Assembly (NCBI GenBank): GCA_947493175.1
Contig: CANLQD010000003.1
Coordinates: 806,001-870,000 of the forward strand
Origin: an uncultured Flavobacteriaceae bacterium
Lineage (GTDB): Bacteria; Bacteroidota; Bacteroidia; Flavobacteriales; Flavobacteriaceae
DNA length: 64,000 nucleotides
Direction of reading: 5' to 3'
Shown here piece by piece: positions 46,439 through 54,659 of this stretch (its first letter is position 1; the number at the start of each line of letters is the position of its first letter). Position numbers and translations under genes: made by a program. The notes below the pieces were generated by a model. That model saw only the letters and a program-made list of their open reading frames with translations. It was not told the origin of the DNA and searched no databases.

Positions 46439-47170
46439 TTACAAGCTCATACGGTCTTTGAACAGGTACGATTGTCTACGAGAGACTTCAATCTCCGCAT
46501 CGTTTTCCATGACCAACTTTAAGGTGCCGTTGAACCATGGCACTACACTTTTGATAAAATTCGTGTTGATAATTTGTTGCCGATTGGCACGGAAAAAGTT
46601 TTGTTCCGGCAATTTTTCCTCTACTTGGTTGAGCGATTTATAGAGCATTGGTTTATGACCGCTAAAAAATACACGGGTATAGTTGCCAACGATTTCGAAA
46701 TGTGAAATTTCACCGATACGTACCAGCCAACATTTCTCTCCCTCCTTGATAAAGATCTGACTACGCTCGGTTAATCGTTCATTGACGACCGCTGTATCAT
46801 TTTGGTTGGTATCCAAAGTAGCTTTTACCTTTTCCATCGCTAGGGCAAATCGTTTTTCGTTAATGGGTTTTAACAGGTAGTCCAACGCATTGTACTCGAA
46901 CGATTTTATAGCAAATTCGTCGTACGCGGTAGTAAAAACCGTAATAGGCACCTCATCGAGTATTTCCAAAAGTTCAAACCCATCTTTTTCGGGCATGTTG
47001 ATGTCCAACAACAACAAATCGGGACGGGTATCCTGAATGAGAACTACCCCGTCATCTACATTAGCGGCCTCCCCCAACAATTCAATTTCCGTATGACCCT
47101 TTAGCAGTTCCTTTAATTCGTTCCGTGCTAAACGGGAGTCTTCTACGATTACTGTTTTTATTGAATTCAT
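46439..47170 (-). CDS. LytTR-family response regulator
   Basis: 243 aa. Receiver domain (about 1-120) with acidic pair Glu10-Asp11, phospho-acceptor Asp56 in LLLLDINMP, Thr in VFTTAYDEFA and Lys in DYLLKPI. LytTR DNA-binding domain at about 140-243 (FFRANRQQIINTNFIKSVVP, then EIEVSRRQSYLFKDR). LytTR regulators bind pairs of about 9-bp direct repeats 21-23 bp apart; such repeats are present at three promoters just upstream of its operon. Its start overlaps the stop of the intact kinase by 4 bp, and it is the last gene of a three-gene operon. Confidence 0.95.
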   Translation of the reverse strand: MNSIKTVIVEDSRLARNELKELLKGHTEIELLGEAANVDDGVVLIQDTRPDLLLLDINMPEKDGFELLEILDEVPITVFTTAYDEFAIKSFEYNALDYLLKPINEKRFALAMEKVKATLDTNQNDTAVVNERLTERSQIFIKEGEKCWLVRIGEISHFEIVGNYTRVFFSGHKPMLYKSLNQVEEKLPEQNFFRANRQQIINTNFIKSVVPWFNGTLKLVMENDAEIEVSRRQSYLFKDRMSL

Positions 47171-48219
47171 GATAATGGTATTTGAACGTTTGCAACCACT
47201 TCGTTATGGGCTTCCCGTAGCGAAAAAGAAGCCTTGTTCCCATATAACAAGCGCAAGCGTTGTCTAATGTTTTTAAGACCCAATTGGGTAGAATCTTTTG
47301 AAATTTGCAATTTTCCCGTATTCACAACGGTTATGTGCAAGTTGTTTCTTTTTTTCCAGGTCGTTAAAGCAATGGTGCCCCCCTCTTTTAGATTTGAGAT
47401 ACCATGCTTTGCCGCATTTTCCACTAGCAATTGAATAATCATTGGGGGAATTGAAATTCCCAGTGTTTCGAAATCGACGTTTTTCTCAAATTTTAAACGG
47501 TCTTCCATCTGAATTTTTGACAGGGCTATATAGTTGTCTACCATTTCCAGCTCTTCCTCTAAAGGAATGGCATCTACGGTGTTCTTTACCAACGCGTACT
47601 GTAGCATCTCCGAAAGTTTGGTAATCATATCCCTTGATTTATGCACATCTTCCAGCATAAGACCCCTAATATTGTTTAGGCTATTGAACATAAAATGCGG
47701 ATTTACCTGTCCCTTAAGGGTATTGAGTTGTGCTTCTTTTAAAATGCTATTGAGCTCTAACTCTTCCAATCGATTCTGGTTCGAACGGAATAGAAACTTA
47801 ATGGCAAAGTAAATCGCCGTCCAGGTAAGCAAAAGCATCAATGTTCCCAGCATACTGGACAGCCAGCTAGAATGTTCTTTATGAAATTTTATCTCGTCCT
47901 GTGTTCGCTCCCAAATAGCTCCATAGCCCCATTCAGATAAATAATATAAAGATAAATAGAGAACACAGCATATGACAAAACCTATTGCTACTTTGATGAG
48001 ATTTTTTTGAGTTAAGATATGAGCCACCTCCTTTAGAACAACATATCGATATATAGAGGTGCTGAGCATGCCTATAAACACTCCCGTAAGAAAGGAATAG
48101 ACCATATAGTAGGTGCTTAAATTATAAGGCACGATAAACAAAGGGGAACTAGCAACACACCAACCTACCAGCTGTAGCAACCAAAATAGGCGCATCTTTC
48201 TTTTCTTCTCGATCTGCAT
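47167..48219 (-). CDS. LytS-type sensor histidine kinase (intact)
   Basis: 350 aa. Four predicted membrane helices (about 8-145), then a coiled linker (NRLEELELNSILKEAQLNTL) and the His_kinase domain with VNPHFMFNSLNNIRG (His175 the phospho-acceptor). The ATPase part has an intact N-box LVENAAKHGI and the Gly-rich segment GLKNIRQRLRLLYG. There is no extracytoplasmic sensor domain beyond the short loops, so it senses in or at the membrane. Coupled to the LytTR regulator (ATGA overlap) and 2 bp after the pseudokinase. Confidence 0.94.
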   Translation of the reverse strand: MQIEKKRKMRLFWLLQLVGWCVASSPLFIVPYNLSTYYMVYSFLTGVFIGMLSTSIYRYVVLKEVAHILTQKNLIKVAIGFVICCVLYLSLYYLSEWGYGAIWERTQDEIKFHKEHSSWLSSMLGTLMLLLTWTAIYFAIKFLFRSNQNRLEELELNSILKEAQLNTLKGQVNPHFMFNSLNNIRGLMLEDVHKSRDMITKLSEMLQYALVKNTVDAIPLEEELEMVDNYIALSKIQMEDRLKFEKNVDFETLGISIPPMIIQLLVENAAKHGISNLKEGGTIALTTWKKRNNLHITVVNTGKLQISKDSTQLGLKNIRQRLRLLYGNKASFSLREAHNEVVANVQIPLS

Positions 48220-48221
48220 AA

Positions 48222-49331
48222 TTATGTGTTCAAGCTAGGTTGCAGTGTACTACTTTCGATAGTTTGTATCGGTAGTTGAACCAGATAGGTGGTCTTTTCG
48301 CTTTCCATTTTTTCCTGAAAATCGACTCTTTGGTCATACATAAGTCTAAGGCGCTGTTCAATCGTTCGTTTTGTAAAATCATTCTCCCTGGCCCCAGCAC
48401 TTCTTCCCGAATGCTCAATTGAAATGTGAAACATACGCTCTTTGATTTGAACCTCAAGATTAATTTCACCCCCCTCTTTTTGAAGCAAGATTCCATTTTT
48501 GGAAGCATGCTCAACAAGATTATGCAATAGCATTGGAGGGATTTCGACCTTTAAGGCCTCATCGGGAATACGATAGGCAATTTTAAATCGCTCTCCATAT
48601 TGAATCTGCATTAAGGATACGTAGTTCCGCACCATTTCTAATTCTTCTTCCAATAGCACCATGTTTACGCTATTGTTGGTCAAGGAATATCGCAACATTT
48701 CGGAAAGCTTGGTAAGCATAGCTCTTGACGCTGTAATATCTTCCAACATCAATCCTTTAATATTGGTCATGGTATTAAAGATAAATTGCGGGTTAATATG
48801 TCCCTTAAGCGTGTTCAGCTGGGCTTGCTTTACTTTTTTTCGAAGTTCCAAACGTTCTAATCGCTTGTTGTTCGAACGTCGTAATACTTTAATAACAAAG
48901 TAAAAAACGGTCCACCCGCCTACGATAAAAAAGTATGCAATATACTTTTTGATATCGGTAAGACTATATGAATTGGTAGACTCATTAAAAAGTTCTGCCC
49001 TATCATTTACAAATAGTCTTATAAGTTTACCAAACCCATAACCAAACCAATAGGAGACATGCGGAAATAAAATGATAGTTAGAACAACTATCAAGCTCAG
49101 CTTAAGAAAATCCTTGACCTTGAAATCATTGAGGTTTACATAACGTTTCAAGAACCACCGCATCACCGAAGTCATCAATACACCCACCAAGGTAAAACCA
49201 AAAACGGAAATAAGGAGACCTGTGGTATTCTTGGCCAGCTTGTTTACGAGTATTACAAAAAAGCCCAATCCTCCCCATCCCAAGCATTGCAGTACCCAAA
49301 AAATATATTTCGACAAAAATGGTTTCATCAC
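48222..49331 (-). CDS. LytS-like pseudokinase (degenerate histidine kinase paralogue)
   Basis: 369 aa, same layout as the kinase encoded next (four helices, coiled linker, His_kinase fold) and clearly paralogous (e.g. TNIKGLMLEDITASRAMLTK vs NNIRGLMLEDVHKSRDMITK). Key residues are lost: the acceptor motif reads INPQFIFN with Gln182 (codon CAA at 48786-48788) in place of His; the N-box reads LVEHASKNGI (His275, Asn279) instead of LVENxxKHG; and the Gly-rich loop GLxNIxxRL is replaced by FTKRTIEQRL. The frame is intact and the fold conserved, so it is probably a selected regulator or heterodimer partner of the active kinase. Start MMKPFL; either Met possible. Confidence 0.9.
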   Translation of the reverse strand: MMKPFLSKYIFWVLQCLGWGGLGFFVILVNKLAKNTTGLLISVFGFTLVGVLMTSVMRWFLKRYVNLNDFKVKDFLKLSLIVVLTIILFPHVSYWFGYGFGKLIRLFVNDRAELFNESTNSYSLTDIKKYIAYFFIVGGWTVFYFVIKVLRRSNNKRLERLELRKKVKQAQLNTLKGHINPQFIFNTMTNIKGLMLEDITASRAMLTKLSEMLRYSLTNNSVNMVLLEEELEMVRNYVSLMQIQYGERFKIAYRIPDEALKVEIPPMLLHNLVEHASKNGILLQKEGGEINLEVQIKERMFHISIEHSGRSAGARENDFTKRTIEQRLRLMYDQRVDFQEKMESEKTTYLVQLPIQTIESSTLQPSLNT

Positions 49332-49495
49332 AGTAGTTGGTGCATTTCAAAAGTAACTGAACCCCCTTGTAGCTCTTATCATTTATCTATTCAAAATAGT
49401 ATTCCAATGAGAAAATCGTTGAACGACCTTACTAGCATTCACAGATATTTCAAACACCTTTATGAATAAGTGTTCAAACCATTCTTTTTTCAAGA

Positions 49496-49552
49496 TTACA
49501 GAATAGCGGTAAAAATCAGTATTACTATAAGTTTTAGGATTGTAATCATCAT
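49496..49552 (-). CDS. Possible 18-aa hydrophobic peptide in the kinase leader
   Basis: MMITILKLIVILIFTAIL is almost wholly hydrophobic and lies in the roughly 300-nt leader between promoter site 1 (49637-49707) and the pseudokinase start at 49331. Such a peptide could insert in the membrane, but an 18-codon ORF of this kind can arise by chance in AT-rich DNA. A degenerate half-site of the direct repeat (ACCGCTATT, 49502-49510) lies inside it. Confidence 0.2.
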   Translation of the reverse strand: MMITILKLIVILIFTAIL

Positions 49553-49636
49553 TGAGTTTTTTTGGATTCGATTAAATGGTTGTTTGTATAGGAAGTCTTC
49601 TTGTCATTTTCAAAGTCCCCTAAATCGGTTGTTGCT

Positions 49637-49707
49637 CAAATGTACGAGGCGCATGTTTATTGTTCATTGATATTATGACTAACGGTAAAATTCTGCCAGT
49701 GAATGGT
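49637..49707 (-). promoter_or_regulatory. LytTR-type direct-repeat promoter, site 1 (kinase operon)
   Basis: On the minus strand: ACCATTCAC (49707-49699), 12 bp, ACCGTTAGT (49686-49678), 33 bp, then TACATTTG (49644-49637), an exact TAnnTTTG -7 element. Repeat period 21 bp. ACCGTTAGT fits the general LytTR half-site [TA][AC][CA]GTTN[AG][TG]. The transcript would start near 49630 and run through a 300-nt leader into the kinase operon. Confidence 0.7.
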
Positions 49708-49775
49708 TCAGGTATGATCGGTGTGCTTTACAAGAAATCATTCCTTCGACTATATGGGACAGTAAACCGAATATA

Positions 49776-49915
49776 TCAGTTTAGCCAGTGATAGAGCGAA
49801 GCTCCCAATACCGAACCTGCTTTGAACAGCAGTACCGTTCCGACTGCGGAGAAAATAAGAATCGCCTTGATGACTTCCGTTTTTTGATCAGTTCCTTTTT
49901 TCTTATTGTTTTCAT
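49776..49915 (-). CDS. Small single-span membrane protein, reached by -1 slip at A AAA AAG
   Basis: The frame ending at TGA 49776-49778 encodes GTDQKTEVIKAILIFSAV and continues to ASLYHWLN, a convincing short membrane protein, but has no ATG: upstream in frame only ATA (49929-49931) follows a stop. An ATG in the neighbouring frame (49915-49913, MKTIRKK) runs directly into the heptamer A AAA AAG (minus strand, 49901-49895), the classic bacterial -1 slippery sequence; a -1 slip joins the two into a 46-residue protein. Promoter site 2 ends just upstream, giving a leader of about 26 nt. Alternatives are an ATA start (51 aa) or a one-base loss in the A run. Confidence 0.45.
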
Positions 49916-49947
49916 GATGCCACCGCTTTATGTTGTGCTATTTTAGT

Positions 49948-50018
49948 TAAAAATACCTCTAAATAAGAGGGCAACAAACAACAGTATGACCAGCGGTAAA
50001 TTTCATTTATCGAACGGC
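49948..50018 (-). promoter_or_regulatory. LytTR-type direct-repeat promoter, site 2 (small membrane protein)
   Basis: Minus strand: GCCGTTCGA (50018-50010), 12 bp, ACCGCTGGT (49997-49989), 33 bp, TATTTTTA (49955-49948), one mismatch from TAnnTTTG. Same 21-bp period and same 33-bp spacing as sites 1 and 3. The predicted start of transcription is near 49941. Confidence 0.7.
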
Positions 50019-50067
50019 AAAAATTTACTGTCCATTAACAATCAACTATTTATAGGTTTTTAAACAA

Positions 50068-50095
50068 AAAAAGAGTGCTTTTCAGCACTCTTTTT
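50068..50095. terminator. Terminator after the S9 peptidase gene
   Basis: AAAAAGAGTGCT pairs with AGCACTCTTTTT (12 bp, 4-nt loop). On the minus strand it follows the S9 peptidase stop by 36 bp and insulates it from promoter site 2. Confidence 0.85.
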
Positions 50096-50131
50096 CGTCT
50101 ATTCCGCAGTTTCAAAAAACAACTACCCGAT

Positions 50132-52432
50132 CTAGTCTTTAATTGGTTTTGTCATTTCTTGTACTCCCAGGTGTTTCGCATAGAAGCCCATCATTGATTT
50201 ATACAGGGCTATGCGGTTTTCTTCCTTCCCAAACCCATGACCCTCGTCGTATTTGACCATGTAAGGCACATCGAACCCTTTTGCCCTTAGGGCGCTCACA
50301 ATCTGATCCGATTCGTCAATATTGACCCTTGGATCATTGGCACCCTGTACTACAAACAAGGGTTTTTTGATCTTATCGATTTGGTATACGGGGGACACTT
50401 CTTCCATAATAACCTTTTCTGCTGGAACATCCTCATCGTACCAGATTTCCTTTATAATCTTAAGGTAAGGTTTCCAATAAGGAGGTATCGTCTGCATAAA
50501 GGTGAAGAGGTTCGACACCCCCACATAATCGACCCCGCAAGCATATAGGTCAGGTGTTTTTGTCAATCCTCTCAAGACCGCATACCCACCATGACTTCCG
50601 CCATATATGGCTGCCTTATCTTTGTCTACCCAACCTTGATCGATTACATATTGCAGGCCGTCTTCTACATCGTCCATCGCTTTTCTACCTACCTCTTTAA
50701 AACCAGCTTTTAGGAATTCTTTACCATAACCACCGGAGATTCTGAAATTTACCTGCAAGGTCGCATAGCCCCTACTCGCAAAAAGTTGTGCCTCGGGATT
50801 AAAGCCCCAAGAGTCACGAATGCCCTGTGGCCCTCCGTGAGGGTTTACGATTACCGGAACTTTTTGACCTTCCTGGGCCGCTTTTGGCAGGGTAATGTAT
50901 CCGTGAAGGGTAAGCCCGTCCCTACTTTTAAATGTGATAGGACGCATCTCGGCCATGTCTTCTTCCCGTAGCTGTGGCATTAAATTAAACAGTTCCTTGA
51001 ATTCATCTTTTGCTACATTATACGAAAAGTATTTTCCGTATAATTTATCGCTTGTCACATAAATGAGAAGATTGTTTTCGTCGTCTGTATAATCAGCAAT
51101 GCTGTACTGTTTGTCGCCAAAGCGTGATTGAAACTTTGAATGAAGCTTCTTATAATAATCGCTTACAGGAACGGTCACATCTTTTTCACCTTCATAACTA
51201 ATGTAGTCGAGCTGATAGTTTCTTTCCCTGGAAATCGCCAAATCGGAAACATCGTATTTGTCATTGGAGAATATCTTTTTAATAACCTTATCTTCTTTCA
51301 AGTCGTATAGAAGCACTTCGGCCTTATCACTTTCCAGATTGGAAACCACATAAGCATCGTGTGGGTATTCAGTTGCGTAATCGAACTGGGCGATCATAAA
51401 GGCATCTTTCCAATTTAAACTCTTTAGTACCGTGAAATTTTCACCGTCTTTGGCATAATAAATATCTTGCTCAACACCGTCCCTGATCCTTGTGAAACCT
51501 TTTAAGTTTCCATCCTTGTCAAAATCATACCCCATAATTGGGTTAGCGGCATCTTCGTTTTTATATAACTGTTCCATTTCGCCACTTACTACATTCACCT
51601 TGTAAGGTTCAAAAACTTGTGGGTTATTTTTATTCATCTGTACGATGATATGGTCTTTGTCTTCCTTTAGAAGTTCGCTAAATTCTGCCCGTACCCCTTC
51701 GAAGGGAGTAAGGTCTTTTTGGTCGCTACCATCGAGATTTACGGCATAGACATGATAATTTTCATCCCCGCCTTGATCCATGACAAACACCAAACGTTCA
51801 TTGTTGATCCAACCATAACCACGCACCAATTCCTCTTTTTCCTCAATAGCTCTTTTCACCTCTCCCGAAGCGATATTCTTTACATAAATGTGTCTTTTGC
51901 CATTTTCGTCTTTTTCCCGGTAAGACATGTATTTCCCATCTGGGGAAAATCGAAAGGTAGATGCTTTGGGCCTGGCAAAATAGTCTTCAACAGTGTATTT
52001 AAAGTTGCCACCTGCCATCGCTGCCAGCTGAGTCAACTCTTCATCGGAACTGGGCAGTTTAGGATTACCGGGAATTGTTTTTACCGTTTTTTCCAATACC
52101 AAAGGCAATTCCATACCACCTTGGTAAAAGGTTCCCTCCACTTTTTCACCATTAAGGGTTCCTACATACTTAATACCTGCTTGCTTATACTCGATGGTAA
52201 GGGCATTGTTTTCAAAGGTCGTAACATCCATCGGAATATCAGTAGCCCCTTGTGAAGGGCTATCCATTGTACTGTTTAACTCCCCCTCGGTTTCGTTTAC
52301 ATTGAATACCAGAGGCATCTCAGTACCCTGCACGGACAAAGTCCCCTTCCAGGAACCTACAACCTCCTGGGCATAGGTCTGTAAGCCTAAAACTACAAAG
52401 GCTAGTAATAGTAATGGTTTCATTTTCTTCAT
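50132..52432 (-). CDS. S9 family prolyl oligopeptidase-like peptidase
   Basis: 766 aa from ATG 52432 (MKKMKPLLLLAFVVLGLQTY, signal peptide ending YAQ; a further ATG 9 bp upstream adds nothing). A 100-residue beta-rich N-terminal domain (VVGSWKGTLSVQG, lipocalin-like by pattern) precedes the beta-propeller (about 150-490) and the alpha/beta hydrolase domain with catalytic Ser in YGGSHGGYAV (near residue 612), Asp in VVQGANDPRVN and His in DEGHGFGKEEN. All three residues are present. It is predicted secreted to the periplasm. Promoter site 3 lies about 100 bp upstream, placing it in the putative LytTR regulon. Confidence 0.92.
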   Translation of the reverse strand: MKKMKPLLLLAFVVLGLQTYAQEVVGSWKGTLSVQGTEMPLVFNVNETEGELNSTMDSPSQGATDIPMDVTTFENNALTIEYKQAGIKYVGTLNGEKVEGTFYQGGMELPLVLEKTVKTIPGNPKLPSSDEELTQLAAMAGGNFKYTVEDYFARPKASTFRFSPDGKYMSYREKDENGKRHIYVKNIASGEVKRAIEEKEELVRGYGWINNERLVFVMDQGGDENYHVYAVNLDGSDQKDLTPFEGVRAEFSELLKEDKDHIIVQMNKNNPQVFEPYKVNVVSGEMEQLYKNEDAANPIMGYDFDKDGNLKGFTRIRDGVEQDIYYAKDGENFTVLKSLNWKDAFMIAQFDYATEYPHDAYVVSNLESDKAEVLLYDLKEDKVIKKIFSNDKYDVSDLAISRERNYQLDYISYEGEKDVTVPVSDYYKKLHSKFQSRFGDKQYSIADYTDDENNLLIYVTSDKLYGKYFSYNVAKDEFKELFNLMPQLREEDMAEMRPITFKSRDGLTLHGYITLPKAAQEGQKVPVIVNPHGGPQGIRDSWGFNPEAQLFASRGYATLQVNFRISGGYGKEFLKAGFKEVGRKAMDDVEDGLQYVIDQGWVDKDKAAIYGGSHGGYAVLRGLTKTPDLYACGVDYVGVSNLFTFMQTIPPYWKPYLKIIKEIWYDEDVPAEKVIMEEVSPVYQIDKIKKPLFVVQGANDPRVNIDESDQIVSALRAKGFDVPYMVKYDEGHGFGKEENRIALYKSMMGFYAKHLGVQEMTKPIKD

Positions 52433-52535
52433 AATCTCCATTTTATGGTTTTTAATAGTCTCGAAATGTGTTTTCTTTCGTTTGTATATTCTTTGAAGTA
52501 TTTGTTACAATTGAAAGTACATCTTTTTGTTTTAC

Positions 52536-52606
52536 CAAAGATAAAACAAGCGAATGCCCTGGAGTTCCGAATTATGATCAGCGGTAAAAAAACCTCCTCC
52601 AGTGGG
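52536..52606 (-). promoter_or_regulatory. LytTR-type direct-repeat promoter, site 3 (S9 peptidase)
   Basis: Minus strand: CCCACTGGA (52606-52598), 12 bp, ACCGCTGAT (52585-52577), 33 bp, TATCTTTG (52543-52536), an exact TAnnTTTG. The base run after the second repeat, CATAAT, is shared with site 1 (site 2: CATACT). The leader to the S9 start at 52432 is about 97 nt. Confidence 0.72.
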
Positions 52607-52678
52607 AAGCGTCTTTCAGAAAACGGGATATCGTTGGCCATTGGTAACCGATGTTCGCATATTGGCAGTACCAAAAAG

Positions 52679-53686
52679 CTAGTATTCTCGGTTCAACATC
52701 GACCACAGCCGATCCTTTAATTCGGAAATGCCTTGTTGTGCCACCGAGGAAATAAAAATATAAGGTGTTTCTTGAAAATCCTTGTCGAGTTCCTCTTTCA
52801 TCTCGGCCATCAACTCATCATCGAGCATGTCGCTTTTAGAAATGGCGACCAGGCGATCTTTATCTAATAATTCAGGGTTATACCGCTTGAGTTCGTCCAA
52901 TAAAATTTCATATTCCTTGCTGATATCGTTGCTATCTGCCGGAATCAAAAAAAGCAAGGTCGCGTTCCGTTCAATATGTCGAAGAAAATAATGGCCCAGT
53001 CCTTTGCCTTCTGCGGCCCCTTCGATAATTCCAGGGATATCTGCCATGACAAAACTTTGAAAGTCACGGTATTCAACAATGCCTAAATTTGGTTTTAGCG
53101 TGGTAAACTCATAATCCCCTATCTTGGGTTTGGCCGAAGTAATTACCGATAGTAGGGTAGATTTACCCGCATTCGGAAAGCCTACGAGACCAACATCGGC
53201 GAGTACCTTTAACTCGAGTATAACAGACACTTCTTGTCCGGCTACACCAGGTTGCGCGTATCGGGGCGTTTGATTTGTAGCTGTCTTAAAATGCCAGTTA
53301 CCACGCCCCCCCATACCGCCTTCTGCCAGTATCTTTTCTTCGCCATCTTCGGTAATCTCGAACAATACTTCCTGCGTTTCCGAATCCTTGATTACCGTTC
53401 CTAAAGGTACCTGCATATAAACATCTTCGCCGTCGGCGCCGGTACTTCGATTTTTACTCCCATGTTCTCCGTGACCCGCCTTGAAGTGCTTTTTGAACTT
53501 AAAGCCGACGAGTGTCCATAAATTCTTGTTTCCCTGAATGATCACATGACCTCCCCTTCCACCATCCCCACCATCGGGACCCCCTTTGGTAATATATTTT
53601 TCTCGGTGTAAGTGCACAGACCCCTTGCCACCTTTTCCTGAGACAGCATAGATCTTTACGTAATCGACAAAATTACCTTCGGTCAT
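52679..53686 (-). CDS. obgE: GTPase Obg/CgtA
   Basis: 335 aa. Gly-rich Obg fold ([20 protein letters not shown], about 1-158) then the G domain with G1 [10 protein letters not shown]2 region TTLKPNLG, G3 DIPG and G4 AISKSD. Essential ribosome-associated GTPase. It is the third gene of a likely operon hpt-adk, DUF2911, obgE (gaps of 61 and 33 bp). Confidence 0.95.
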   Translation of the reverse strand: MTEGNFVDYVKIYAVSGKGGKGSVHLHREKYITKGGPDGGDGGRGGHVIIQGNKNLWTLVGFKFKKHFKAGHGEHGSKNRSTGADGEDVYMQVPLGTVIKDSETQEVLFEITEDGEEKILAEGGMGGRGNWHFKTATNQTPRYAQPGVAGQEVSVILELKVLADVGLVGFPNAGKSTLLSVITSAKPKIGDYEFTTLKPNLGIVEYRDFQSFVMADIPGIIEGAAEGKGLGHYFLRHIERNATLLFLIPADSNDISKEYEILLDELKRYNPELLDKDRLVAISKSDMLDDELMAEMKEELDKDFQETPYIFISSVAQQGISELKDRLWSMLNREY

Positions 53687-53719
53687 TATGAGATAGGTTG
53701 TTTAACAAATCGCAGAAGA

Positions 53720-54598
53720 TTACTGCATCTGCTTTTCAATTTGTGTGTATCGTTCTTTAATTTGCTTGATATCCTCTTCCCGATACGCTTCTTTTTCATA
53801 CGGCCTTTTCTTTACTCTTTCCAAAAGTTCCTCTAAAGCTAATAGCGCCTTATCATACAATTTCAGCTCCTTATAAATAGCTATTTCGGTATTGTATGTC
53901 CACGTATTATTTGGATCTAGGGCCAGGGCCTTTCTCGAAAGTGTCAACGCCAATTGGTAATCCGTTCTTTGAAAATAGAGGTATGAAGCTGCACCGGCAT
54001 AACTATCGGACACTTTGCTCTTACCGCTTATCAATTCGGTTTCGATAAAACGATCAATTTCCGCATCGGTGGTTGTCTGTATGGGAAACCCGATTTGGGT
54101 ATTCGCCCAAGACACATACATTTCAGCATTATTGGGCACCAAGTCAATATCTATGGTCAAGGCTTCATAAAAACGTCCTGTTTTTGTAGGTTGAACGGAA
54201 AACCGGGCCACATCCTTGATAGGGTTGTATTTGCCGCTCCCATAAAGCGTAGTATCCGCATTAAAAATAACGACCCATTCATCTGGATCGGGGATAGTGA
54301 AAAGCGAATAGGTTCCTGAGGCAATCGGCTGTCCCCCGACAATAACCGGCCGGTCAAAACTAACCGTAGTGCAATGCCCTGCACCGGTTCTCCATACCTT
54401 GTTCCAGGGCACCAACCCACCATAAATCTTGCGACCCCGAACCGATGGACGCTCATAAACAACCGAAATTTCGGTGTTTCCTACGGCCTGGGTAATCGTA
54501 CCTTTAGGACTGAGGGAAGGATAGGGATAGTCGTCCTGTGCCATGGAGAGATGGGGGCCCGCCAAAATCACCAACAGTAGTATACATCGCATTCCCAT
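53720..54598 (-). CDS. DUF2911 and TPR secreted protein
   Basis: 292 aa. Signal peptide (LLLVILAGPHLSMAQ). DUF2911 domain at about 25-180 with RPSVRGRKIYGGLVPWNKVW and GAGHCTTVSF, SGTYSLFTIPD. The C-terminal third is TPR-like (YQLALTLSRKALALDPNN). Function unknown in the family. It sits between hpt-adk and obgE on the same strand. Confidence 0.87.
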   Translation of the reverse strand: MGMRCILLLVILAGPHLSMAQDDYPYPSLSPKGTITQAVGNTEISVVYERPSVRGRKIYGGLVPWNKVWRTGAGHCTTVSFDRPVIVGGQPIASGTYSLFTIPDPDEWVVIFNADTTLYGSGKYNPIKDVARFSVQPTKTGRFYEALTIDIDLVPNNAEMYVSWANTQIGFPIQTTTDAEIDRFIETELISGKSKVSDSYAGAASYLYFQRTDYQLALTLSRKALALDPNNTWTYNTEIAIYKELKLYDKALLALEELLERVKKRPYEKEAYREEDIKQIKERYTQIEKQMQ

Positions 54599-54659
54599 CG
54601 TTTTAAGATTTGATATATTGTAAGCTCCTTACCCTGAACAAGCCTGAAAAAAGTACCTT

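Noticed and set aside
49332..49584. A 60-codon minus-strand open frame in the kinase leader (around NPKTYSNTDFYRYSV)
   Set aside because: It follows a stop directly, has no ATG near its beginning and no hydrophobic or conserved-looking pattern; AT-rich DNA can give this by chance.
51719..52255. 178-codon plus-strand ORF
   Set aside because: Lies fully inside the S9 peptidase gene on the other strand; the composition is Phe/His/Ile-rich without any recognisable domain.
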